Positions 6,382 through 12,097 of a stretch of 12,097 nt of DNA are shown one piece after another. The notes below the pieces were generated by a model, which did not search any database, had not been told where the DNA came from, and saw only the letters and a list, made by a program, of their open reading frames with translations. The position numbers and the translations under genes are program-made. The DNA comes from Desulfotomaculum sp. Lineage in GTDB: Bacteria; Bacillota; Desulfotomaculia; Desulfotomaculales; Nap2-2B. The stretch lies in contig DMZI01000028.1 of assembly GCA_003485325.1 (NCBI GenBank), forward strand, positions 1 through 12,097, written 5' to 3'. Numbering within the stretch: the first letter of the stretch is position 1; each line of letters opens with the position of its first letter.

Positions 6382-7709
6382 TTAGGCTCTCCTTTTCTGG
6401 AACGTTTCCTTAAAACAAAACGTATTGGCGTCCCCTTAAAACCATACGCCAGACGCAATTGGTTGTCCAGGTAACGCAGGTAGGAAAAATGCATCAATTC
6501 AGGCGCGTTTGTAAAAAGCACAAAGGTTGGCGGTTTAACCGCCCCCTGAGTTGCGTAATAGATGGTTACTTTTTTTGATTTTCTTGTCGGCGGCGGATTT
6601 CTAAGCTGTATATCTTCCAGTAAAGAGTTCAGGTCACCAGTCCCGATTCTGCGGTTGTACTCAATCCAAACGGTGTCTATTGTCCCTAACAGCTGGTGGA
6701 TTCTCTTTTTGCCGAGCGCTGAAACCAGGGCTATGGGCGCATAGTCCAGAAAATTAAGTTCCCGCAGTACTTTTTTTCTGTACAACTCACCTGTACGTGC
6801 GTCTTTTTCGATTAGATCCCACTTATTAACGACCAGTATGCTGGCTTTACCCCTTTCGTGGACAAAGCCGGCGATTCGCTTATCCTGTTCGGTTACGCCG
6901 TACTGGGCATCTATCATGATCAGGGAAATATCACAGCGCTCGATTGATTTTAAGGCTCTGATTACGCTGTATTTCTCGACGCTTTCCCTGATCTGGCTCT
7001 TGCGCCTTATACCTGCAGTGTCTACAAGCAAGTAATTCTTTCCGTCCCGCCGGTACCAGGTATCTATTGCATCCCGGGTTGTTCCCGGAACATCACTGAC
7101 GATTATGCGCTCGCTGCCAAGAATGCTGTTTACCAGTGATGATTTCCCGACATTGGGCCTGCCCACAACTGCCACTTTGACTATATCCTCCGGGAGCGCT
7201 TCATTTTTAGAATCGGGCAAAATTTGTAAAAGCCTATCCATCAGGTCACCCGTGTTTAGACCCTGGGCTGCTGAACAGGGTATGGGTTCACCCAAGCCAA
7301 GCTTAAAGAAATCATAATAGTTTACAGCGCCATCAAATTTCTCCACTTTATTCGCCACCAGCAATACTGGCGTTCCCGCGCGGCGGAGGTTGACAGCTAT
7401 TTCCTCATCTGCCACCGTCAGACCTGAACGCGCATCAACGACAAAAATAAGCGCATCAGCCTCACTTATGGCAATCTCAACCTGCTGGCGCACCTGCCCG
7501 TACATTTCATCTGTTTCCTGGTAATCAAGACCGCCCGTATCAACCAGAATAAACGTGCGCCCGTTCCATTCAACAGTTTTATACAACCGATCCCTGGTTA
7601 TCCCCGGATTTTCCTCAACAATTGCCATCCGCCACCCCGTAAGGCGGTTAAATAAAGTAGATTTGCCTACATTAGGGCGGCCTACTATCGCTACAACCGG
7701 CTCAGGCAT
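6378..7709 (-). CDS. der: Ribosome-assembly GTPase Der (EngA)
   Basis: Der is an essential GTPase with two G domains that helps mature the 50S ribosomal subunit. Both P-loops are present as GRPNVGKS, at residues 10-17 and 183-190. G3 motifs are DTGG (57-60) and DTAG (231-234). The second G4 is NKWD (296-299). The first G4 reads NKVE (120-123), with Glu for the usual Asp. The C-terminal KH-like RNA-binding domain spans about 355-437 and ends in a basic tail. The 443-residue length is typical. The ATG at 7709 overlaps the end of the DUF512 gene by eight bases, and its ribosome binding site (AAGGGG) lies inside that gene. The 3' end overlaps plsY. These overlaps point to a single transcript. Confidence 0.97.
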   Translation of the reverse strand: MPEPVVAIVGRPNVGKSTLFNRLTGWRMAIVEENPGITRDRLYKTVEWNGRTFILVDTGGLDYQETDEMYGQVRQQVEIAISEADALIFVVDARSGLTVADEEIAVNLRRAGTPVLLVANKVEKFDGAVNYYDFFKLGLGEPIPCSAAQGLNTGDLMDRLLQILPDSKNEALPEDIVKVAVVGRPNVGKSSLVNSILGSERIIVSDVPGTTRDAIDTWYRRDGKNYLLVDTAGIRRKSQIRESVEKYSVIRALKSIERCDISLIMIDAQYGVTEQDKRIAGFVHERGKASILVVNKWDLIEKDARTGELYRKKVLRELNFLDYAPIALVSALGKKRIHQLLGTIDTVWIEYNRRIGTGDLNSLLEDIQLRNPPPTRKSKKVTIYYATQGAVKPPTFVLFTNAPELMHFSYLRYLDNQLRLAYGFKGTPIRFVLRKRSRKGEPN

Positions 7710-9033
7710 GGTATCCCCTTTTCGTAACTACATTTTTATTATCAGAAAAAATAGCCTCAACAATCCCGCGCGGGCCATCCGCCAGGGCAACGTTTGCTTC
7801 CAGTTTTCCGGCCAGATCTTTGACCCGGCTTCCGTCCAGAAAGACCGGCTCATCCTTCTTCAACATCATGGAAGGTATCACTACCACATCCCCTAGTTCC
7901 GTGTCTTTCAGCGTACTGTACACATCATCCGGGGTTAATAAACCGGCTACTGTTACCTTTTCCCCAAAAAAGCTGTTTTCAATCACCCTTAAATTTACCT
8001 TTAAATTTTTAACTCTGTTTAACCTTTCTACAACAGGAACTAACAATTTTTGGCCCGCTGCCCCCGTAATAATTGTCGCGCTTACCGGGGCAGGAAGTTC
8101 TTCAGGCAGCTTTTTGGATGTTTTTACCCATTCGTCTATGAAAAGCCTGGCTAATCCAACACCGTTTTCCGTCTGCGGAAAGCCTCCGTATCTAAAAGCG
8201 ACGGGGAATTCAAGACCCGCAGCAAGATAAAACTCATCGCCGGCAAAAACAAACGGGTACCCACCCTGCTTTAAACACCATTTTTGCAATTTTTCAACCA
8301 GGGCCAGCACGTCCCGGGCTTTTTCGCGGGTAAATCCCTGAAGCGGGAAAAGGCCATCCCTGTAGCGGGTTAAGCCCACGGGAACAACGGCCAGTGAATT
8401 GACTGCAGGCCACAGGCTATATAAATCCCCGATTGTTTTCTGCAGTTCCGGACCGTCATTGATTCCCGGGCAAACTACAGCCTGTGTATGCATCCGGATT
8501 CCGCCCTGTGCCAGAAAAGTCAGCTGCTCCATGATTTTTCCCGAGTTGGGATTATTCAACATTTTATTGCGTAAAGCGGCATTAGTTGTGTGTACAGATA
8601 TATAAAGCGGGGTGAGCCTTAATTTAACAATACGCTCAAGATCTCTTTTGCTTAAGTTTGTCAGCGTGATAAAATTCCCGTGAAGAAACGAAAGCCTATA
8701 ATCATCATCGTTAAAATAAAGTGTTTTTCGCATCCCTTTAGGCATCTGTGCCAGGAAGCAGAAGATGCAGTTGTTCCGGCAGCGCTTTATCCTGCCCAGT
8801 CCTTCCTGTTTAAAGCAGATGCCTAAATCTTCTTCGTAATCTTTTTCAATTTCTAAAAGCCATTCTTCACCGCTTTCCTTTATTAAAAGAACAGATATTG
8901 TTTCAGCACAGGCAAGAAACCTGTAATCTAAAATATCTCTGACAAATTCACAGTTAATTGATTTCAACCTATCCCCCGGTTCGACTCCCAACTGGTCGGC
9001 AATCCCCCCCGGGATAACTTCTTCTATGATCAT
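7702..9033 (-). CDS. DUF512 Fe-S / radical SAM-like protein with PDZ domain
   Basis: This belongs to the DUF512 family (related to the TIGR03279 Fe-S proteins), whose biochemical role is not established. Residues 1-60 look like a PDZ-type domain (P-G-G-I-A-D-Q-L-G-V-E-P-G-D-R-L). Cysteines C85, C89 and C92 (CRNNCIFC) form a CX3CX2C iron-sulfur motif like that of radical SAM enzymes. The family hallmark MPKGMRKTLYFNDDDYRLSF follows. The remainder is a TIM-barrel-like core and the DUF512 C-terminal domain. At 443 residues it has the usual length. The ATG has GAAGGA seven bases upstream (9041-9046). It is the first gene of the operon with der, plsY and gpsA, an order often seen in Clostridia-type genomes, but context alone does not give its substrate. 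Confidence 0.88.
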   Translation of the reverse strand: MIIEEVIPGGIADQLGVEPGDRLKSINCEFVRDILDYRFLACAETISVLLIKESGEEWLLEIEKDYEEDLGICFKQEGLGRIKRCRNNCIFCFLAQMPKGMRKTLYFNDDDYRLSFLHGNFITLTNLSKRDLERIVKLRLTPLYISVHTTNAALRNKMLNNPNSGKIMEQLTFLAQGGIRMHTQAVVCPGINDGPELQKTIGDLYSLWPAVNSLAVVPVGLTRYRDGLFPLQGFTREKARDVLALVEKLQKWCLKQGGYPFVFAGDEFYLAAGLEFPVAFRYGGFPQTENGVGLARLFIDEWVKTSKKLPEELPAPVSATIITGAAGQKLLVPVVERLNRVKNLKVNLRVIENSFFGEKVTVAGLLTPDDVYSTLKDTELGDVVVIPSMMLKKDEPVFLDGSRVKDLAGKLEANVALADGPRGIVEAIFSDNKNVVTKRGYHA

Positions 9034-9068
9034 TAGTACATCCTTCGTATAAATAATGCAAAAGAACT

Positions 9069-9090
9069 AAAAAACGGGTTTTAACAACCC
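9069..9090 (-). terminator. Intrinsic terminator after the radical SAM gene
   Basis: On the minus strand GGGTT (9090-9086), loop GTTAA, AACCC (9080-9076), then G and six T (9074-9069). It lies about 135 bases after the radical SAM stop. The stem has only five pairs. It overlaps the start region of the next promoter. Confidence 0.5.
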
Positions 9091-9119
9091 ATTATCCAAC
9101 AAGTATAATAATCAGTCAA
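9091..9119 (-). promoter_or_regulatory. Sigma-A promoter of the DUF512-der-plsY-gpsA operon
   Basis: On the minus strand TTGACT (9119-9114), a 17-base spacer, and GATAAT (9096-9091). The predicted start, about seven bases past the -10, is near 9084. That is inside the loop of the terminator hairpin, leaving a leader of about 50 bases before the DUF512 ATG. Confidence 0.65.
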
Positions 9120-9225
9120 GTTTATCGGCCGTAAAAGAACTTACAAATGCATCCCACCCGTATGGATAGAGCTATAATGGGAAATGCATCAAATATAAAC
9201 CATCTGGAACATTATCCCTTAAAGA

Positions 9226-10158
9226 CTATAATGCCCTGAAATATTCCGGTTTAAGCAAAGAGGGATCCTTTTTTGCCAGTATGCTCTCTAAATCTTTAAT
9301 TATTTTATTCTTTTCTTCGGGAAGGCGGACCCGCACCGGCAGATAGTTTGACGCGTGCATGGAAGTAAAGAAACAGTTGGTGAAATTGGCATTTTCAATA
9401 ATCAGCTTCAGTTCCTCAAGGGACTCGAAGGGCGTAATAAGATGGAAATCTCCCCTTTTGATTTCTTCCTCCATCGGCGTGCCAGGCACTATAATCAAGG
9501 TAAGCGCAGCGGCAAATTCAGGATCCATATCGCTCAATATCCTGGCGCAGGAAAGGGCATGTTTCCTGCTGTTTTCTACACCGCCGAGGCCTAAAATGAT
9601 TGTTGCCGAAAGGCCTATTCCCGCTTCTTTAGCTTTGTGGGCGGCCTCCACCATTTCCACATAGGTTGCCCTTTTGCGCACTCTTTTTAATATCTCATCA
9701 TCGCCGCTTTCAACACCCATATAGAGAAAACTCAGCTTCAAGTCCTTGAGCTGTTTTAGTTCTTGAACTTCCCTGCGCAGAATGTCCTTGGCCGTAGCGT
9801 ATGCGCTTACCCTGTCCAGATTGGGAAACTTTTCGTTTAAATGCTCAAGAACACTTTTTAATTTTGGAAACGGATAAACCAGTGCATCGCCGTCCTGCAA
9901 AAAGACTCGCTTTCCATCCCAATTCCGGGCTACAGCGTAAACGATGTAAGATATCGACTGTAAAGTTACACCATGCTTCTTGTACAGGGCAAGCGCATCA
10001 ATTTCCTGCATTGCCTCTCCCGGGTCCCTGAGCCTCAAGGTAGATCCGAAGTAGTTGCAAAAAGTACAGGTATTATTTGAACAACCGCTGGTCAAGGGCA
10101 GGAAATAGCTTTTCCATTCACTGGGAGGACGGATAATATCCGGTCTGAGAAAAGCCAT
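9226..10158 (-). CDS. Radical SAM protein of unknown function
   Basis: Radical SAM enzymes use a [4Fe-4S] cluster and S-adenosylmethionine to start radical reactions. The cluster motif here is CSNNTCTFC, with C26, C31 and C34 (CX4CX2C). This spacing is common in a group of B12-independent radical SAM proteins with the G-C-S-x-N-x-C-x-F-C pattern. The central region carries a barrel with FLQDGDALV, FLYMGVESGDDEILKRV and a GLSATIILGLGG segment, like the HemN/elongator-type core. The C-terminal S-N-Y-L-P-V and LPEEKNKII resemble the tail of this group. There is no extra cobalamin or SPASM domain in the 310 residues. The ATG is preceded by AAGAGGT at 10176-10170, a spacing of 11 bases, a little long. 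The upstream unknown gene is 170 bases away, so co-transcription is possible but unproven. The substrate is not predictable. Confidence 0.85.
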   Translation of the reverse strand: MAFLRPDIIRPPSEWKSYFLPLTSGCSNNTCTFCNYFGSTLRLRDPGEAMQEIDALALYKKHGVTLQSISYIVYAVARNWDGKRVFLQDGDALVYPFPKLKSVLEHLNEKFPNLDRVSAYATAKDILRREVQELKQLKDLKLSFLYMGVESGDDEILKRVRKRATYVEMVEAAHKAKEAGIGLSATIILGLGGVENSRKHALSCARILSDMDPEFAAALTLIIVPGTPMEEEIKRGDFHLITPFESLEELKLIIENANFTNCFFTSMHASNYLPVRVRLPEEKNKIIKDLESILAKKDPSLLKPEYFRAL

Positions 10159-10198
10159 CAGGATAACACACCTCTTAAAATTTATATTAAATAGACTC

Positions 10199-10221
10199 AG
10201 TTATCTTTTTAAAGAATAACT
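10199..10221. repeat. Imperfect palindrome upstream of the radical SAM gene
   Basis: AGTTAT (10199-10204) and ATAACT (10216-10221) flank CTTT/AAAG, giving a stem of 6+4 pairs with one bulge and a two- to four-base loop. It lies about 40 bases upstream of the radical SAM start, where an operator or a weak terminator could sit. A TATAAT at 10285-10280 (minus strand) could be a -10, but no good -35 accompanies it. Confidence 0.25.
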
Positions 10222-10328
10222 AATAATAACGGCTTAATTTTAAGATATACGTTCTAAGATATTTGGTAACAATCACCCCATTATATATAGTATTCTTTGA
10301 TTCAAGGAACACGTTCAAACAAGGAATC

Positions 10329-11096
10329 TTAATTTTTATCATAAGCTTCTTCAAACATACACAAAGACGAATACGATTTCTCTCCGCGGCTATAGAACCC
10401 CATAAAGGAAAGGTATTTTGCAATCTCATCATGATCCTTTGGGATACTTCCAAATTCCATCAGCATCTCTGTAAGAGCGGAAGTACGGTATAAAACAGAA
10501 GTACGGCCATCAAAGAATTGCACAATACGCGCGTAATTATCCATTTCTATAATCATCTCTTTAAGAATCATTCCCGTTAAAATTGAAAAACGCGAACCTC
10601 CGCTCACGCACCAGAGGTATTTCCCTTTGACGAGCGGTTTAATCTGATTTAGGTCAAGCTCCTGCATGCCGTTATCTAAAGGAATAAGATTGAGCTCTAA
10701 TCTTTGATGCGGTATGGCGGGTAGATCATTCTCTTCAAGTAAGGGAGCGATCACCTGAATTAAATCTATTACGTCGGACGAGCCTTTGGTATATTCTTCC
10801 TTAAGTTCGAACAGCCCTTGCAAAGTCCTAAAATAACCCGGGTAATGAAATTTCACCCAGCGATCTATTTCCAGCTTTACCTGCGAGTCAACATCTTTGA
10901 CATTACACCCTTTTATCTTGCTGATTACATAACCGGCCAGGTTAAAATCATTTTTTAGATTATCAATAAAATTGTTCCAGTCATCCGGAAAAATCCGCGC
11001 TGTCGAATGAAGACGGGTCTCACCCTCGCGCAGGCCGGGAATTTGAATACTGGCAGGCATCCCCATAACAACTGCGCTCAATGTAGCTGCACTCAT
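10329..11096 (-). CDS. Hypothetical protein, 255 residues
   Basis: I do not recognise this protein. The frame looks real: it is long and has a good ribosome binding site (AAGGGGTGA, 11109-11101) just before the ATG. It also fits the strand and spacing of its neighbours. The product appears soluble and mixed in charge, with no signal peptide and no clear membrane helix. The N-terminal 30 residues are low in charge (MSAATLSAVVMGMPASIQIP). A middle part is rich in acidic and aromatic residues (about 50-130). The C-terminal half has W-C-V-S-G-G-S-R-F and a stretch of likely helices and strands. Few cysteines are present and no metal- or nucleotide-binding motif stands out. It lies between a flavoprotein gene that ends in a terminator and a radical SAM gene, so it probably has its own promoter, which I could not define. 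Confidence 0.75.
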   Translation of the reverse strand: MSAATLSAVVMGMPASIQIPGLREGETRLHSTARIFPDDWNNFIDNLKNDFNLAGYVISKIKGCNVKDVDSQVKLEIDRWVKFHYPGYFRTLQGLFELKEEYTKGSSDVIDLIQVIAPLLEENDLPAIPHQRLELNLIPLDNGMQELDLNQIKPLVKGKYLWCVSGGSRFSILTGMILKEMIIEMDNYARIVQFFDGRTSVLYRTSALTEMLMEFGSIPKDHDEIAKYLSFMGFYSRGEKSYSSLCMFEEAYDKN

Positions 11097-11189
11097 TCTT
11101 TCACCCCTTTAGCCGAGTATCCTAACAATTGGACAATAAAACTTTCTACAACCAAACCCTTTTTCCTTCAACTCTTACCAGACTTCGCT

Positions 11190-11216
11190 AAAAATAAAAG
11201 CCCAAACGGGCTTTTA
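11190..11216 (-). terminator. Intrinsic terminator of the flavin-reductase-like gene
   Basis: On the minus strand TAAAAGCCC (11216-11208), loop GTTT, GGGCTTTTA (11203-11195), followed by TTTTT-type sequence down to 11190. The stem is a perfect 9 bp. It begins 46 bases after the stop codon of the flavin-reductase-like gene and separates it from the hypothetical gene. Confidence 0.82.
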
Positions 11217-11262
11217 CACTACCGCTGAAATGATTATTTATCAATTTTGAAAAAAAGACTTA

Positions 11263-11826
11263 TTACTTGTAATTCTTCCCGGCTTCCCATGCGCTGCCGA
11301 TTCTTTCCCCGATACTGACGTATTTTTTGTCTCTGATGGAGAAAAGAAAGGGGTTGGTTTTAATTAAATCCACTACACCGCCGGTCAGGTACTGATCATC
11401 CGTGTAAGTTTCCACAACTTCCCCTACAAAGACTATGTTATCAGTTACTATATCCACCACTTCTATGAGCTTACATTCCATGCAGACAGGGCAGTTCTTA
11501 ATCATCGGCGCCGTTTCAAGTTTCCCGTAGAAGGTTTCAAACACACCGGACTTGTCCGTGTTCTTCCCCGACTTTATACCGCAGTAATCTACCGCTTCCA
11601 TAAGCTCAACAGAGGGAATATTGACGCTAAAAGTCTTGTTTTCTTTGATCCCGTCGTTTGTGTAACGGATTTTTTTTAAGGAAACCGCCAGAATAGGAGG
11701 CTTCATCTGGATCGCGCTGAAAAAAGCGACTGCCAGGAAATTTGGTTTGCCGCCGACATTTGCCCCGACGAGGACCATAGGCATCGGGTAAAGAAAATTA
11801 TCGGCGCCAACAGCAACTTTGCTCAT
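11263..11826 (-). CDS. Flavin reductase-like (flavoredoxin-type) FMN-binding protein
   Basis: This 187-residue protein matches the flavin reductase-like, FMN-binding split-barrel family, which includes flavoredoxins of sulfate reducers and anaerobes. Typical features are the N-terminal P-M-P-M-V-L-V-G-A-N strand and K-P-N-F-L-A-V-A-F-F-S at 27-37. The conserved K-P-P-I-L-A-V-S-L (42-50) and N-K-T-F-S-V-N-I-P (63-71) strands follow, then a G-E-V-V-E-T-Y strand near 135. Cysteines occur at about 82 and in NCPVCMEC (about 110-117); three clustered cysteines are notable for this family. It likely acts in the cytoplasm as a flavin-based electron carrier or reductase; the partner is unknown. The ATG has AGGGGGG at 11840-11834. 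It is probably a single-gene transcript, with its own promoter and terminator. Confidence 0.88.
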   Translation of the reverse strand: MSKVAVGADNFLYPMPMVLVGANVGGKPNFLAVAFFSAIQMKPPILAVSLKKIRYTNDGIKENKTFSVNIPSVELMEAVDYCGIKSGKNTDKSGVFETFYGKLETAPMIKNCPVCMECKLIEVVDIVTDNIVFVGEVVETYTDDQYLTGGVVDLIKTNPFLFSIRDKKYVSIGERIGSAWEAGKNYK

Positions 11827-11853
11827 TTTCTAACCCCCCTATTATTTTATTGT

Positions 11854-11872
11854 ACTTGCCTCACAGGCAAGT
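11854..11872. promoter_or_regulatory. Perfect hairpin/palindrome in the flavin-reductase leader
   Basis: ACTTGCCT (11854-11861) and AGGCAAGT (11865-11872) form a perfect 8-bp stem around CAC. It sits about 16 bases after the predicted transcription start and 27 bases before the start codon. It could be an operator for a dimeric regulator or an RNA hairpin. No T run follows, so it is not a terminator. Confidence 0.5.
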
Positions 11873-11894
11873 TAAACGTAAAAAGATTTAGGTT

Positions 11895-11903
11895 ATTATA
11901 CCA
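11895..11903 (-). promoter_or_regulatory. Extended -10 promoter of the flavin-reductase-like gene
   Basis: On the minus strand TGG-TATAAT (11903-11895) is a perfect extended -10 (TGnTATAAT). The expected -35 region (about 11918-11923, TACTTC) is weak, as is common for extended -10 promoters. The predicted start is near 11888, giving a leader of about 60 bases. Confidence 0.6.
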
Positions 11904-11930
11904 TATTCACCTTTATAGAAGTATGTTTTT

Positions 11931-11941
11931 AAGAACAGTCC
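11931..11941 (-). repeat. Second copy of the GGACTGTTCTT motif
   Basis: This is the exact reverse complement of 3642-3652. It lies just upstream of the flavin-reductase promoter and continues as G-G-G-G-A-C on the minus strand. Confidence 0.25.
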
Positions 11942-12015
11942 CCTAATTTAATTCCTGCCTTACATTTCTAAAAGTATATAATGATTCCGGTGCAAAAACC
12001 TCAAAAAAATCTCTA

Positions 12016-12044
12016 AAAAATTAACTTCTCCAGGAGTAATTTTT
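12016..12044. terminator. AT-rich hairpin, possible two-way terminator
   Basis: AAAAATTA (12016-12023) pairs with TAATTTTT (12037-12044), with A/T runs on both outer sides. The stem has almost no GC. It might end a gene beyond the right edge. Apart from this and the repeat motif, I see no gene in 11942-12097. Confidence 0.25.
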
Positions 12045-12097
12045 CCCATGGGGTAGAATTATAAAGGTAGTGATAGATATATAAAGATAATGCAATA

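Noticed and set aside
9145..9190. Direct repeat AAATGCATC at 9145-9153 and 9182-9190.
   Set aside because: Nine bases, two copies, in AT-rich spacer, with no promoter or gene that they clearly serve.
10241..10262. Direct repeat TAAGATAT (10241-10248 and 10255-10262) as an operator pair.
   Set aside because: The units are short and A/T-rich, with no defined promoter next to them.
10309..10318. GAACACGTTC as a LexA/SOS box.
   Set aside because: The Gram-positive LexA site needs four bases between GAAC and GTTC; here there are two.

Overview
The window looks like chromosomal DNA of a spore-forming, low-to-moderate GC Firmicute, most likely a Desulfotomaculum/Pelotomaculum-type member of the Peptococcaceae. 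This is inferred from three things. A DnaD-family primosome gene sits next to a DnaC/DnaI-like loader. The gene order DUF512 - der - plsY - gpsA is typical of Clostridia-related genomes. There are strong AGGAGG-type ribosome binding sites and a consensus 0A box. No rRNA, tRNA, CRISPR array or intact mobile element was seen.

Region 1 (1-1700) is a graveyard of mobile elements, all read on the minus strand. It holds a frameshifted tyrosine recombinase (9-757), an internal piece of an IS110-family transposase (about 1009-1302), and a frameshifted, stop-containing 5' piece of a DUF4338/DruA-family gene (about 1298-1693). The last two are fused nearly back to back. A hairpin that would mask the recombinase ribosome binding site, and a GC-rich hairpin at 898-916, survive here.

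Region 2 (1700-4740, plus strand) has dnaD and a DnaC/DnaI-like ATPase as a probable two-gene replication-initiation operon. A candidate terminator follows, then a secreted LysM-LysM-NlpC/P60 cell-wall hydrolase. Its first LysM unit has been duplicated in tandem (234 bp per copy, one base different). A perfect 0A box lies upstream.

Region 3 (4744-9120, minus strand) is a tight housekeeping operon read from right to left: DUF512 Fe-S protein, der (ribosome assembly GTPase), plsY and gpsA. The first three genes overlap by a few bases. PlsY and GpsA supply successive precursors of phospholipid synthesis: GpsA makes glycerol-3-phosphate and PlsY acylates it. The operon starts from a good sigma-A promoter whose start site falls inside the terminator hairpin of the upstream gene. 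gpsA and the LysM hydrolase converge with only 5 bases between them.

Region 4 (9121-12097, minus strand) has a radical SAM protein of unknown function, a 255-residue protein I do not recognise, and a flavin-reductase-like (flavoredoxin-type) protein. The flavoprotein gene has its own extended -10 promoter, a perfect hairpin in its leader and a strong terminator. I see no obviously new multi-gene system. The best leads are the duplicated LysM unit, the terminator/promoter overlap, the unusual PlsY motif 2, the orphan 255-residue protein and the composite of transposon remnants.
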